Assembly (NCBI GenBank): GCA_030435675.1
Contig: CM059621.1
Coordinates: forward strand, 13,330,001 to 13,394,000
DNA: 64,000 nt
Source of the DNA: Steinernema hermaphroditum
Taxonomy: Eukaryota > Nematoda > Chromadorea > Rhabditida > Steinernematidae
Direction: 5' to 3'
Positions within the stretch are counted from its first letter, which is position 1. Each line of letters starts with the position of its first letter. Below, piece by piece: positions 13,021 through 24,600 of this stretch. The notes under the pieces are model-generated. The model was not told where the DNA came from. It saw only the letters and a list, made by a program, of their open reading frames with translations, and did no database searches. The position numbers and the translations under genes are program-made.

Positions 13021-13218
13021 ATCCTCCGAATTAGCTCTTCTCCTTCCTTCCCGTCTGTTTTTCAGAAAGAGGACCCCAAGAGGGCGATGTTTCTCGAGGC
13101 GATGTACTCTTCAAAAGTGCTCAGGTTCTCACTGTTCCAGGGGTACTCTTGGCAGTACTCCAGAAAAGTGTCTTTTGTACAAGATAAATCAATCAAATCT
13201 ATGCGCAGACCTCAGTAT
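13021..13218 (-). repeat. Right copy of inverted repeat around the peptidase gene
   Basis: Reverse complement of 8466-8670. The pair brackets the whole peptidase gene with about 4.35 kb between the copies. The plus strand of this copy also reads open through KEDPKRAMFLEAMYSSKV after a perfect TTTTTCAG acceptor-like site, so its original coding strand is ambiguous. Confidence 0.7.
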
Positions 13219-13295
13219 CGGACGATACCGTAAACAAACCTTTGTTTAATGTGAATTGTATCTACTCCCTTATGGTGTCTTCTGCCTTTTGAGAT

Positions 13296-13793
13296 ATGCA
13301 CAATCGTGAGATGGCCTTAGCACTCAACACCTTTAACGTCTTGCCTTTGTGGGAGAATGTCCACTTGGTTCTTAGCAACTACGTTGACGGACAACAAGAA
13401 GTGCTGGTCGTTCGGACTGCCAAAAAAGTCGCAAATCGACATAATAGACAGCGCAGACACGTGCTGGGCGTGCTGAGACCGAATGGCCATCATTCAGTCA
13501 AGTCTTCCTTGGAACCGATCGGTCGCGAAATGGAAAACAAACGCTTTCGATTGGAGAACCCTCTGGAGAAGCGTTTCCAGTGCCTGACCTGTGGAAATCT
13601 CGTTCTCTTCGCCAGCGAGGTGACTGGAATACGGTAGTTCTCTAAGTGTGATTGATTCTTTAGGATCTACACAGCCGCGTTGTGAAGAGTTGCTTCGACT
13701 GTTTTACAAAGGGTAAGAACTGTTTAAGCGTGCAGTTTTTTATACGCTATTTTGTGCTTAGGAGGTCGTATCACTCAAAGCGGAGACTCATAA
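13296..13793 (+). CDS. Small CxxC...CxxC protein of unknown function
   Basis: Three exons (13296-13619, 13664-13712, 13762-13793) with 44 and 49 bp introns give 134 residues. I do not recognise the family. The N-terminal two thirds are basic (KKVANRHNRQRRHV) and hydrophilic. The C-terminus has CLTCG, then 18 residues after the second cysteine SCFDC: a CX2C-X18-CX2C pattern typical of a small zinc ribbon or treble-clef finger. The finger is split by an intron that joins perfectly in phase, which supports the model. There is no signal peptide or membrane segment, so a nuclear or cytosolic role is the default inference. AATAAA (13819-13824) follows the stop by 26 bases. The start could be the second ATG (codon 6) or an upstream exon. 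Confidence 0.6.
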
Positions 13794-13818
13794 GTTCTGC
13801 TACCGTACTAGATGGCTG

Positions 13819-13824
13819 AATAAA
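13819..13824 (+). terminator. Poly(A) signal
   Basis: AATAAA lies 26 bases after the stop of the small CxxC protein gene and ahead of the kinase gene on the same strand, so the two genes are separately terminated or trans-spliced. Confidence 0.55.
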
Positions 13825-14096
13825 CCCTTTGAATCTTCTTTATTGTCTAGTAGAATGGCTTTTTTTTCATAACACGCGCCGCCTAAGGGGAGGGAAGACA
13901 TGAGCTGAACCTGGTACAAACTTTGACCTGAAAAAACAGTCGAAAAACCGAGAAATGTCGCAAAATAGCAGGACACACAGGGAGATCGATGCAGGACCCA
14001 TTTTCGAATTTGTGACGTGTTTGCAGATGCGTCGCCAAACGAGAAGCGGTTCATTCCCCCTTCGATGCAGCTGGAAGTCGGTGCTGACTGGCAGAG

Positions 14097-15151
14097 ATGA
14101 CGAACATTCCAGAGTTCACGCGCGGCGAAGTGATCGACGGGCGCTGGAAGGTGGATCGTCTGCTCGGTATGGGCGGGTTCGGCGCCGTCTTTCTGGTGAC
14201 GGACACGAAGGACGTGGAATCGGCGATGAAGTACGCACTGAAGACGGAGTATGTGAGCCAATCGCACAATCTGAAGCAGGAGGTCTACGTGCTGAAGTTG
14301 GCGACGCAACACAACCGACAGCATTTTTGCCGTTTCGTGCACGCCGGAATAGGGGAGAATCGGCCCGAGAAGGCGTTCTACTTGGTGATGACGCTGATCG
14401 GTCACACGTTGGAGAAGCTGCATAAGGTCTGCGGCCGTTTCACGCTCCCCTGCGCCCTCTCCGTCGGGATGCAGTGCTTGACGGCCATCGAAGAGATCCA
14501 TTCAATCGGATTCTTGCATCGGTAAGTGTTCGTCGACCCGTTCAGTCTTTGAAATGCCCATTTCAGCGATGTGAAGCCAGAGAACTTCGCTGTATCGAAG
14601 GAGGACGAGTCGCGCGTTATCATCATCGACTTCGGACTTTGTCGCCAGTACCTGGACGAGAAGGGCCGAATCCGTCTTCCCCGGCCAATCGTCGGATTTC
14701 GGGGAACCGTCCGCTACGCGCCGATGTCGTCGCATCTGCGCCGAGAGCCGAGCAGGAAGTGCGATCTGGAGACGTGGTTCTATCAGCAGGTGGAGCTTAC
14801 GAAAGGTTCCCTCCCGTGGCGTCAGGCGGAGAAAAAAGATGAGGTGAGTGTCCTTTCCCACATTGTACTCGATGAAGTCCCTTTCAGACTGGGATGTTCA
14901 AGGAACGGTGTCGCTTCGGAGTCGGCTTGGACATCTTCCTGGGTGGCTGTCCTCGCCAGTACGTCGAGATCCTTCGCTACATCGACCAGCTCGGCTATTA
15001 CGACGAACCTGACTACAACAAAATCCACAATCTCCTCAGGATGGCGATGAAGTGCTTCGGATTGACGGAAAAGTACGACTGGGTCGAAGCAGCACGCAAG
15101 GCCGAGGAGACGGCGCAGCTGCTCAGAGCCAACGGTGGACTCGTTGTGTAG
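14097..15151 (+). CDS. CK1/TTBK-like serine/threonine protein kinase
   Basis: Three exons (14097-14521, 14567-14843, 14888-15151; introns 45 and 44 bp) encode 321 residues, essentially one kinase domain. Visible motifs in order: glycine loop LGMGGFGAVF, lysine in YALKTEY, catalytic loop HRDVKPENFAV (split across intron 1 and restored by splicing), DFGLCRQY, and the CK1-group activation segment GFRGTVRYAP in place of the APE motif. SLPWRQ follows in the C-lobe. This pattern places it in the casein kinase 1 superfamily near tau-tubulin kinases, a group greatly expanded in nematodes, where many members are expressed in the male germline. All catalytic residues are present, so it should be active. 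An in-frame TGA nine bases upstream supports the start. Substrate is unknown. Confidence 0.88.
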
Positions 15152-15465
15152 TTCCTTTTGCTCTGATTCAATGAAGATTCTGCTTTCGATCAGTGATGCC
15201 GACTCGAAATTCGAATGCCATTTTCGAACCAAGCTGCTAGAATTTCTGTTTTTTATTCAGGTCGATATGGTTCGAGACGGGTCGGCCTTTACAGCCGACT
15301 CTGTCGTACTTTATTCGTCAATTCGGAAAATTGCGGCCGCGATTCGGGTCGAAATTTGAAATACTTATCAGAAAACGATAGAACTTTTTATTTATTCGTT
15401 TTTATTTTTCCATTTGTTCGAATTTTCAATTTGATTATGCTATGTACAAAGTTTCCGCGAATCTA

Positions 15466-17770
15466 TTAAATTGGGCACTTGTCACTTGACAGATTCGTCG
15501 TTCTCATGCGCTCAAACACTTCGTTCAAGGACCTTATCGCTGCCGGCTTCTTTCTGACAAGGCTGGCCCTTGTGGCTGGCTTCTCGATCTCCAAAATGTT
15601 CACATCGAGATCGGAACAAAGTTTCTGGCTGTGATGCGCCTGGCGGATCTCGCAAAGTCGCTTCTTTTTGCACTCGGCGTCACAAGACATGTTGTTCTGT
15701 CGGTAGTAGTTCCTTAACTCTCATTATTGTAATCCTGGATGAAACCTAGAACCACTCACTTCATGTACTTCCCGAAGAGGCCATCGTCTGTCTTCATCTT
15801 CTCGAGAAGTGTATTCCACTCGGAAGGCTCCAGATTCTTCAGCTGGTACTCCTCCCTGGCAGACTTGTAGAGCGTCTCCCACTTCGCCCCGGACGGATTT
15901 TCGTTTGCTTTCGTGATGTTCAGGAAATACTCCTCAAAGTCGATGATCTTATAGCTCGATCCGGCATAGACCCCGTCGATGGTGTAAACACGGTAGGCGG
16001 GATTGAAGTTCGAGTAGGTGGTGACCGAAGGAGTCGCATAGACGATCGAGGTGGGACGCGAGTGGAAGTCGTCGGGGTCCTCGTACATGACATAGTATTG
16101 TTCGCTGTGCATATGGCCAAAGAACTGAATGGCGACGGTATCTTCGAATCTGAAAGAGGGACGAGCAGTCACTATGAGAAATCCGTTCCACCAATACTCT
16201 TTTTGCTGTAGCGGTCAAGTCGTCCCCCTGCTTGTCTTCTGGACACTGTCTTTAGACTCACAAGCGATCGAAGGGAGTGACATTTCAAAAGAAGGTTTTA
16301 GCAGGTTTTGGCAGGCATCCATCTGCGCCTTGTGTTTCTGTGTCCCCAAAATTTGCTTCTTGCTTCATTTTTGCTAATTTGATTGGCTTCGACTGCTCAC
16401 CTGTTTATGACTTTGTAGTAGTTGTGTGCCCACCCCTCCAGGGCCTCAGTGTCGCCGCCGGGGATGTGCGAAACCACGTGCACCTTATCGCCAGCGGCTT
16501 CTGCGTCAGCCAGTTGGTTGATAAACCAAGTCATCGTGCCGTCAGGGTCCGTCTGATTGATGTATAGATAACTGCAAGCGGCATGGCGTGACTTTTGTGC
16601 TGCGATGGCAGAGTGCACTTACAAGTTGAGCGCGTCACCGAGGGCGTTGTTGAGAGAGACGAGACGCAGTCCCGGAAAAAGCTTCTTCATGTAGCAACCG
16701 TTGCTGAACAGATCTCGTAAGAGGGGAAGGAAGACGGAGAACCTCACAATTTGACGCTTGGAAGCTGTTCATCGGGGACCCAGCCTTTCCAGGATTCGGC
16801 CATCGTCCCGTACAGCCAGTCCATGTTGAACTTCTCGGGTGCCCATCGAGGAGCGAAGTTGTCGATGGGGACGCCCTCGTGGTTTCCGACGGCGAAGTAG
16901 GTGTTCACGTCGGGGAAGTACTGCTTGAAAAGAGCCGAAATGTTGCGAATGGCCACTTGGTGCGACTCGTGGGTGTAGTCCCAGTCAGCGTGACTCTCGA
17001 GGTCGCCGGAGACGATGATGTAGTCGACGTTGTTCTCGGTCTTCTGGATGTGTTGCATCATGTTGTCCAGAGTCCAGTAGGGAGTGTCGCAGTTGGCGTT
17101 GATTGTGCCCCAGTAGCCGGCCGGCCTCTTTACCTTGAACGCCCTGGAGTCCAGCTCGTGTGTGTCCTTGAGCATTCGACAGCACTGCGGCTCTCCACAG
17201 TCGGCTTCGGTCCCGACGGCATACTGTAGGTCTATGTGCAGGTCAGAGATGTGGACGACGCGAAGTTTCGGTTTGTCAGCCTGGAAATAACTCTGTTTCT
17301 GGCGTGGATTTCAGCGGTCCCCTTACGGCAGGGGTGACTGGCTCCTTGTGAGGGGGCTTGTTGCCAGGAATGCTCACGTTCCACGTGGATACAAAAGGAT
17401 TGAAGCTGTTCCCACAGTCCTTGAACAAGATGCCGCAGACCTCGTTCGGGTTGACCACGAGCTGTCCCGTCACCCAGATGAATTCGTCCTAAATCAGCGC
17501 TTCCGAGAACAAAAAGGACACAATGTAGCCAACCTTGAATTCACCAGCTATCCCTTTGCACACAAAGTGGTCTTCGATCTTGAAGGTGGTGCACAGATGG
17601 GAGACCAAGTCTCCTATGCAGTCTTCAGTTATCTTGCTCCCCCACAGCTTATGGAGGGCCTTGACCGTTAACTTACAAAGCCAACAGCTCCCTGACTCGA
17701 GTTCCCCTGAGCTGACCGGGGCGGCGACAAGAAGCCCAAAACAAGCGGCGAGCAGGAGCAGCAGGCGCAT
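15466..17770 (-). CDS. Acid sphingomyelinase (sphingomyelin phosphodiesterase)
   Basis: Seven minus-strand exons (17770-17534, 17488-17327, 17280-16748, 16703-16623, 16571-16401, 16149-15760, 15712-15466) give 606 residues. Order: signal peptide (residues 1-18), saposin-B domain with paired cysteines (CWLC...HLC...VC, ~29-100), proline-rich linker, then a calcineurin-like metallophosphoesterase domain. Metal-binding motifs are visible: HISDLHIDLQY, SGDLESHADWDY, FAVGNHEG, HVVSHIPGGD and FFGHMHSE. The C-terminal domain contains YYRQNNMSCD and further cysteines. The family hydrolyses sphingomyelin to ceramide and phosphocholine in lysosomes or outside the cell. C. elegans has three such genes (asm-1 to asm-3); which one this matches cannot be decided. 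Introns are 44-51 bp except one of 251 bp. The gene is convergent with the kinase; TTTATT at about 15390 could be its poly(A) signal on this strand. Confidence 0.93.
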
Positions 17771-18540
17771 CGCCGGTGGAAATCAACGATTATCGCGAGG
17801 AAGCTCCTTGTTTTATTGCGGCAAATGAGCTTATCTCCGCCCAAAACGTAGTGTATTGTAGTGTGCCAAAGTGGAAGGTGGTTATTGGTCGAAGGGGCTG
17901 AGCGAAGGCGTCGACGAGCGGCGACACAACGGCGACAAGACGGAACAAGAGGGTATTTATGTCGCGTCTGGGGAATTCCCCAATTTGGAAGGTACTTTAT
18001 GGCACGTTGAAATTTGGAGCCGATATGCAAAACGCGAAGCACTTTCTGGTCTGTCGGCGATAGAAGAGGGTCCGTCCGAGATAAGAGGAGTAGGTTTTGT
18101 TGCAGCCTCATGTTTCCACAGGTTGTAGTGGACTATTGTTTGTCGATTACTGCAACCGGACGACAATTTGCTGTTTAGAATACAGTATCAACGTTTACTG
18201 CAGATCATTCATCGTTATCTGTTTGTTTTTTAACTTTGCCGTAAATATTTGACCGATAAAGGTCTTCGTATGAGCGCATCGATCGGGACAATGCCACAGG
18301 GCTCCGCAAAGATGATTTCAGGAAATACTACTGTTTTTTATATATCTAGTAGAAATTTGATCTTTACCTTCTTTGACCTTATCAGCGACTATGTCTTATC
18401 TTGCGCGTTGCACGATTCGATCGTTTTATTTCTGTCCGCCGTTCTCAATCAGTGAGTTTATGATCAAATTTCACAAAGAACAACAATAGGCATATTATAT
18501 TATTCGACACAGAGCAATGAAGAATGAGATGATTCGAAGC
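17771..18540. other. Intergenic region between the sphingomyelinase start and the mec-2 3' end
   Basis: No gene was supported. This should contain the sphingomyelinase promoter (17771-18200) and downstream flank of mec-2. Confidence 0.4.
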
Positions 18541-18552
18541 ATGAAAGGGAGA

Positions 18553-18558
18553 TTTATT
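18553..18558 (-). terminator. Poly(A) signal of mec-2
   Basis: TTTATT on the plus strand (AATAAA on the coding strand) lies about 50 bases beyond the mec-2 stop codon. Confidence 0.55.
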
Positions 18559-18608
18559 CTGAAAGCAGAGAGTAAAGATCACTAACGAGAAAGGAGAACA
18601 TCGAGAAG

Positions 18609-21600
18609 TTAATAGTTAAAGTATCGTCTCAGCTTGCTCTCAGCCTTCATAGACGTCGCGCTGACAATCGACTCCCAAGAGTCGGTGGAGAAGCCGCTGA
18701 CGGAGTCCCTTCTCTCGCTCGGAGCCGGGTCCTTCGGGCACTCGTCGGAGTCCGAAGCGATCGGCGCGCGGCGATTCCCGTAGAGCGCGATGAACTTCTT
18801 CCGCATTTCGCTCTCTCCGATGGGACTTTCTGGGGAGGCGCTGGAGCTGGAGCCCTGTCCACCGGATTCGAGCTTCGCAGTGAAGCGGATAGGGGCCTTT
18901 GGACGTCCGGTGGGGGGTTTCAAGTGGGCGGGAGAGGTCGGCTGTTCGTGTTGGGGTTGGGGGTTCTGGGACGTCGAGGGGACGTTGTCATAGAACGATT
19001 CTTCGATGGCCGTGGGCTGAGGAGGCTGGCTTTGAGGGTACTGTGGATGCACCGGAGGTAGGTTGGGATTATCGAGATAGCCACTGGCGGAGCGCGGGAA
19101 TCCGTGAAGACTGGAAACCGAGGGCGGGCGGGAGTCTTCGGCGTGGAGTCGGGTCATCGATCCACTTAGAGGAACGTTTATATCCTGACCCGAGTACCCA
19201 CCCTCCATGAGCTCCTGCAGGACCGCTTCTCGAACCTTCTCAGGGAGAAGGTCGAGGTTCAGCTCCATCTGGTACATGTCAGGACCCAGTTCGTCTTCTC
19301 TATAGACGCTTTGAAGACTTTGTGCACCTTGTAGGGTTCCGGGAAGGATGGCCCTGGTCATATGAGCTTCGGTTTGTTCCAAAACGCCGGAGTCAACGTC
19401 ACCACTGGAGCTTGACGAGGCGGACTGGACCTCATAGTTGTAGTTGTAGTGGACGGTGTTGCTCTCGTCGGAGTCGTACTTGAGGGCGTAGTCATCTTGA
19501 CGACTGCGAGAGACCTCTTCGCTGTGATACCCGTCGGAATAGCCAGGAACTGCGCCTTCCTCTTCACTCTTCTTGCGACGTTTTTGGATCGGCCTGGCAG
19601 AAACGATGCTGGAAGCTTCTTCATCGCTGCTCGAAGAGCGCTCGTCTTCCACTTCCCTTTCCTTTCGCTCGATCTCGGTCACCACGATGTGATCGGAGAA
19701 GGTGACCGACTTGTGGGTGGCATTAGAAAAGCGGGAGGATTCGCTTTGAGATGAGTCTCGGCGGTGGAGCTCCTCCGAAGTCGTCGAGTGGGCGGAACTC
19801 GACGAGGGAGGGATCTTCCGGATTCCGGACACTGCTCCGTAGCCCGGTTCGACGGACGAATCTGTGGAGCTCTGCTGGACATCTTGTAGCTTAGGACGAG
19901 CCTTGACCGTTGACGGGAGAGGTGGACGTTCAGAAGTCATTGCCGAGTATCTTCCGGTGTTGCTGACTTGAGAGTCCGCACGGGAAACAGTTTCGTTCTG
20001 CGGAGTGTCCGCTTGGATTGTGATGGCCGGAAGTGCGTGTCGGGGACTCATTTCCACTTGAGAAGGCCGTCTTGCAGATCCTTGGAATGCATCATTTTGA
20101 GAGTCGATGGTGATGCGGCTATCCATGCTTTCGCGACGGGAATCGGAACGAATTCGTGGAGATACCTGCTCGGAGGAAGGAGAAGAAGGCTTTCGAGATT
20201 TCCTGAGATTAGTGGGAACTTCCAGTTGAGTGCTCGAACGTCGGACTTCTAGGTCCTTGAACTTCTGAGCGGCAGTCGAAGCAGATGCTTCCGATGATCT
20301 TCCAGAATCCGTGGAGCTCTCGTCTTTATCCGCCTTCGTGCTGCCATGGATGTTTTGAGGACTGTTCAGAGATTCTGACGATTCAGTGGACCTTTCTTTC
20401 GAAGACTTTCTCGACTTCTTCGACTTCGATTTGGTGTCTTGCGCTGCTTCGCCGTTGTCTTCACCCTGGAGCTTATCGAGGTCAGATGACTTGCTCGAAT
20501 TCCTCTTGAACAATTTCCCGATCAGAGACTCCTTGCTTTTTTGCTTTCCCTCCGCAGAATCGTCCCTCTTCTTCTTGCTAGATTTTGAAGGAGACTCTGA
20601 GCGTTCCCTCGAAGAAGGCGAGGAGTCATGCTCTCCCTCTTCATCTGGCAACCTTCTCCGTTCCTTTGAGGATTTTCTGGAAGACTTAGCTCCGTCTTCT
20701 TGATCCATCCGAGTGACATCTGTATTGCCCTTTTCATCTTCGTCTCGTCGTTCTTTCGAAGATTTCCTCTTCTGCTTTGGTGACGTTTGCTTAAGTTCAG
20801 ATTCCTTTTCCTTTTTCGACCCGAAGCACTCCAACAGCTTACCCTTCTCTTCCTCCTTTGGGCCCAACATCTTTATCTGGCTCTTTTGTTCGTTCTTCGG
20901 GTGCTCGTAGTCCTCGGGAATGTAGCCCGTTCGCCCATCGTGGTCCCGATACCAAGCCGGATTCGCCAGGACAGAGCTGTTCATCTCGGCCGAATCCGTC
21001 TTCTTTACCGACCTCTCCTGTACAGACTTTTGATCGTCGTCGGAAGAGGGGATCGCCCTTTCCGACGACAACGTACTTGTGCCATCCAAGGCGTTCGTTT
21101 TGGAAAGAGGCTCAGGAGGACTGGCGCCGATCGACTTCTTCTTGTCGCCCATTCGGTTCGCGAGTGCCTGCTTGAGGAGAGAAGAAGAAGGTGCTGGTGG
21201 ACGAGTGGAGCGTTGGGACGTCGATGGCCGAGGGGAGAGAGCGGAGCGGTTTGGCGACCCGACACCTAAAGGCAGAGAACAAGCTGAAACTGTAGGGCTA
21301 CGCAGATGTTAGCTTTTGGAGATGTGGTTAGACGTGATTAGGTTTTGGGATAAAGAGGCAACTTACTGGGTGAGTGAGTTTGAGGGTAGAGCGGAGGCAC
21401 TGAGGAGGAGAGGGACGAGCCTGGCGGCGCCTGATACTCAGCTTCCCTCATGCTGAAATGACACTTTATTAGATTTATTTTGCACGTTGCAGCCACTGCC
21501 ACATGTCACTGGCAATCATTTAGTTTGGAAGCAATCGACTCTTTCGATGACGATATGTACCCAACATTTCTTCCTATAAAAAGCGCACAATCTCGGTTTT

Positions 21601-24600
21601 CACTCGTATTCACTTGTTGGCCATGGGGTTGAACCTTTTATTATTACAAAAGAACTATATCCCATGTTTTCAGGTGATGTTCTATGGATGGGTTAGGCTC
21701 CGAATTCCGATCTGGCTCCGACAATCATGCCGGTTTTTGTTCAAAAGCCACAACCCTGATTCCTGTGGGTTATCATTTTGGAACCAAAAACAGGAACGGT
21801 GAGCTTGTGAACCGTTCATCAGAAGCGAGCAGCAGGGTAGTTTCTTCAACAATTTTTAAACATTTCTTGACCTTGAGGTTGTGAGTAATCATCCCAACGA
21901 TAATTCCCCACTGACCCAATATACAAGGGGCACCTTTAAATGGTCTCTTGTTACAAAAACGCTTGACGACAACACAAGAACACAAAAGTAAGGTCTCCTT
22001 TGGTTAAACATATTTTCATTCATTCATTCTCTAAATTCCATTGTCTCTAGATTTTTCGATCAATGTGTAGGAGTAAACGCAAAGAACAGAACATTTATCA
22101 CCGCAACAACCGCAGATATTCCTGCTTTCAATCGATTGAATTACATGTCAGCTGTCAATAGAAAAACTCATTTTTTGATATCAAATTACCGAAAGATCAA
22201 CACAAATATCCGAATGAGCACGCATAATCTCTGAATCTCCGAATTGATCTTTAGAAACACCGATGACGGCATATTACACCTTGGACCAATAATTGTCTGG
22301 CCCAGTGTTGTGTGAAGTCGTCAATCATAACAGCATCGGTCACCATCGATCACCGCTCTTCATAATTCAAAAACAACGTGCTTTTGTTTCCCAAACACAT
22401 CTGGCGCGTCCTCATCCTCCAACGATCACATTTCGAGGGCAAAAGTTTTGACGACCGTTTGAGTGATCTTCTGATCGCGGCGAGACAATCGGCCAAAAAC
22501 GATAGAGTTTATGGCAGCAAAAAGGCGGAAATGCTCTAGAGCTGATGGATTTCTGACAAGGACAGGACAAGGATCCCGTGCTGAGTCATCCAACGAGGAA
22601 CGAGTGCACTTTCAAACTTTCAAGAGAGTCATTCTAAGTGATTAGGACATCCAACCGATCCTCAGGCACTGTAGATGGTCCAGTTATTGTCAAAGTTGAG
22701 ATAAGCCAAAAGGATGCCTGATACAAGTTCTGTATGAAAATTATCCAGGAAGTACGTATAAAACACGGATAGACGTCAAATTTAAATGGCTTGATCTTTT
22801 AACCCAGTTTCGCCATAACGGCGCACTCTAAAAAAACCCCAAATGCTTTGCAAGAGGGATTTGAGGTCATGGAAGGGACTGAGGGCGCCGATTCCATATA
22901 CTCGTCTGAGCCTTGGCAAAAGAATTTCGATTGTCCCAACCCGAAATAATCATCGAAACAGTGAAAAGTCTCGTCGGCCGAACGATCGACCGTGAACGCA
23001 AAAATTAAAAGTTGAATGGAAAATCGGATATACGTCGCTGTATTCATGATCACTTTATTTTCTGCGAGCTGCGGTGTGGCGTAAGTTGTGTTGGCAGGGG
23101 ACAAACGACCACCTTTAACCGGAGTTTGTCCAAAACGGTACGCTCTAGAAGGCGCCCAAAACATAATTGTCGAAACAGTGAAACGTCTCCAAAAGTCAAA
23201 TTCTAAGTCGCTTAAACTTTTCATTTTACAGTAAATTATAAGGAAATAAATGTTAAGATCTACTCCATCGGTTGTCAAATGTAGATTTCTCGTGAAATCA
23301 TTGCTGTCCGATAATTACGAGTGTATAAGGGACTGAACAAATAAACAGAGAACGAGAAGACGGACAAAAATAAAAAAGACACTGAAGCATTCACTGCAAA
23401 TTGCGTTGAATTACAAGTGAAGGCCGATCTAAATCGCTTTTAAACAAAAAAATGTCATTATTTTGGAATATCATCCAACCATAATTTGGAAATATTTTGG
23501 GACGGTGACATGATTGGTTAATCCAAAGGTCCATAAAATAATGTTGGTCAAAACGAACCAGTCCAGTTCATCTTTGCTGAGATAGAACTCTTCTTCTTTG
23601 AAGAGCTTCTTCACACAGCTAATCATGTTAGGAGTATTTGATTGCGGCGCAGCCAATTAGTTCAATAAAGAGGAAGCGGCGACGGTGGCGGCGAACGACG
23701 AAATTCGTGGCAATTGAGCGGAGACCCGCGGGCTCCCCTCGGGGGAGGCGCTGTCGGTGCCGGCGGCGGCGGCGAAATGCGATATTATGAGATCACTAAC
23801 AGACGTCGAAAAAATAAAAGACAACAGCATGTGAGAAGAGTTAGCAGCCGGCTTGACGTCAGATACTAGTGTTTATGGCTCTCATGGGTTTGATCAAGAA
23901 GATGTTTTGATTAAGTATGGGGGTGTTGATAAACGGAGGATTCAACGTTTAAACAGCTGGAGAGACTGGAGGTAAGTTTTACCTAGCAGATCGATATGAA
24001 CGTACGACAAATACAGGAAATGAACCAATAAGGAATACAATAACAACGTGAAGAAATCCAAAAATTCATTTTGTTGCTGAAAAATCCATGTCTTAATACG
24101 TGTGAAACATCGAACAGAGCAGATGCTGAGTGCCGCTTTGAAATTAAACTCAATTTACTATGAAACACTTGATACACATGACAGCCTTGATTACTTTTAA
24201 TCGCAGTTGGGCGAGTACCCGAAATCTCGCTTCGAAACCCGAACACGAACTTTTAGGGTGCATGTTGCTACCGCTGAGCCTATCCGTGCTAACTGATTTA
24301 TCGTACACAACGGGGATGTTATATACATTCTTAAACATAAACATAGACGGCACATTCCTTCGCAAACGTGCAGTCTTTTGAATATACAGAGTGGATGTCG
24401 CGCTAGAGAAGCGACTGTCAATCGATTAGAGAAGCGACAAGTCGTTACAGTGCATGACTCCAATAAGGAGCAGAGAAATCGATCCCTCAAAAACGCACAA
24501 CGTATCGCTCCGGTCTGGAGAGCGGTCGTTCGAAATTTTGGGTTTTTTGGAACCCAATCTGAAACCCGAAGATGCGGGCAATCCAAATATTCGACTAACA

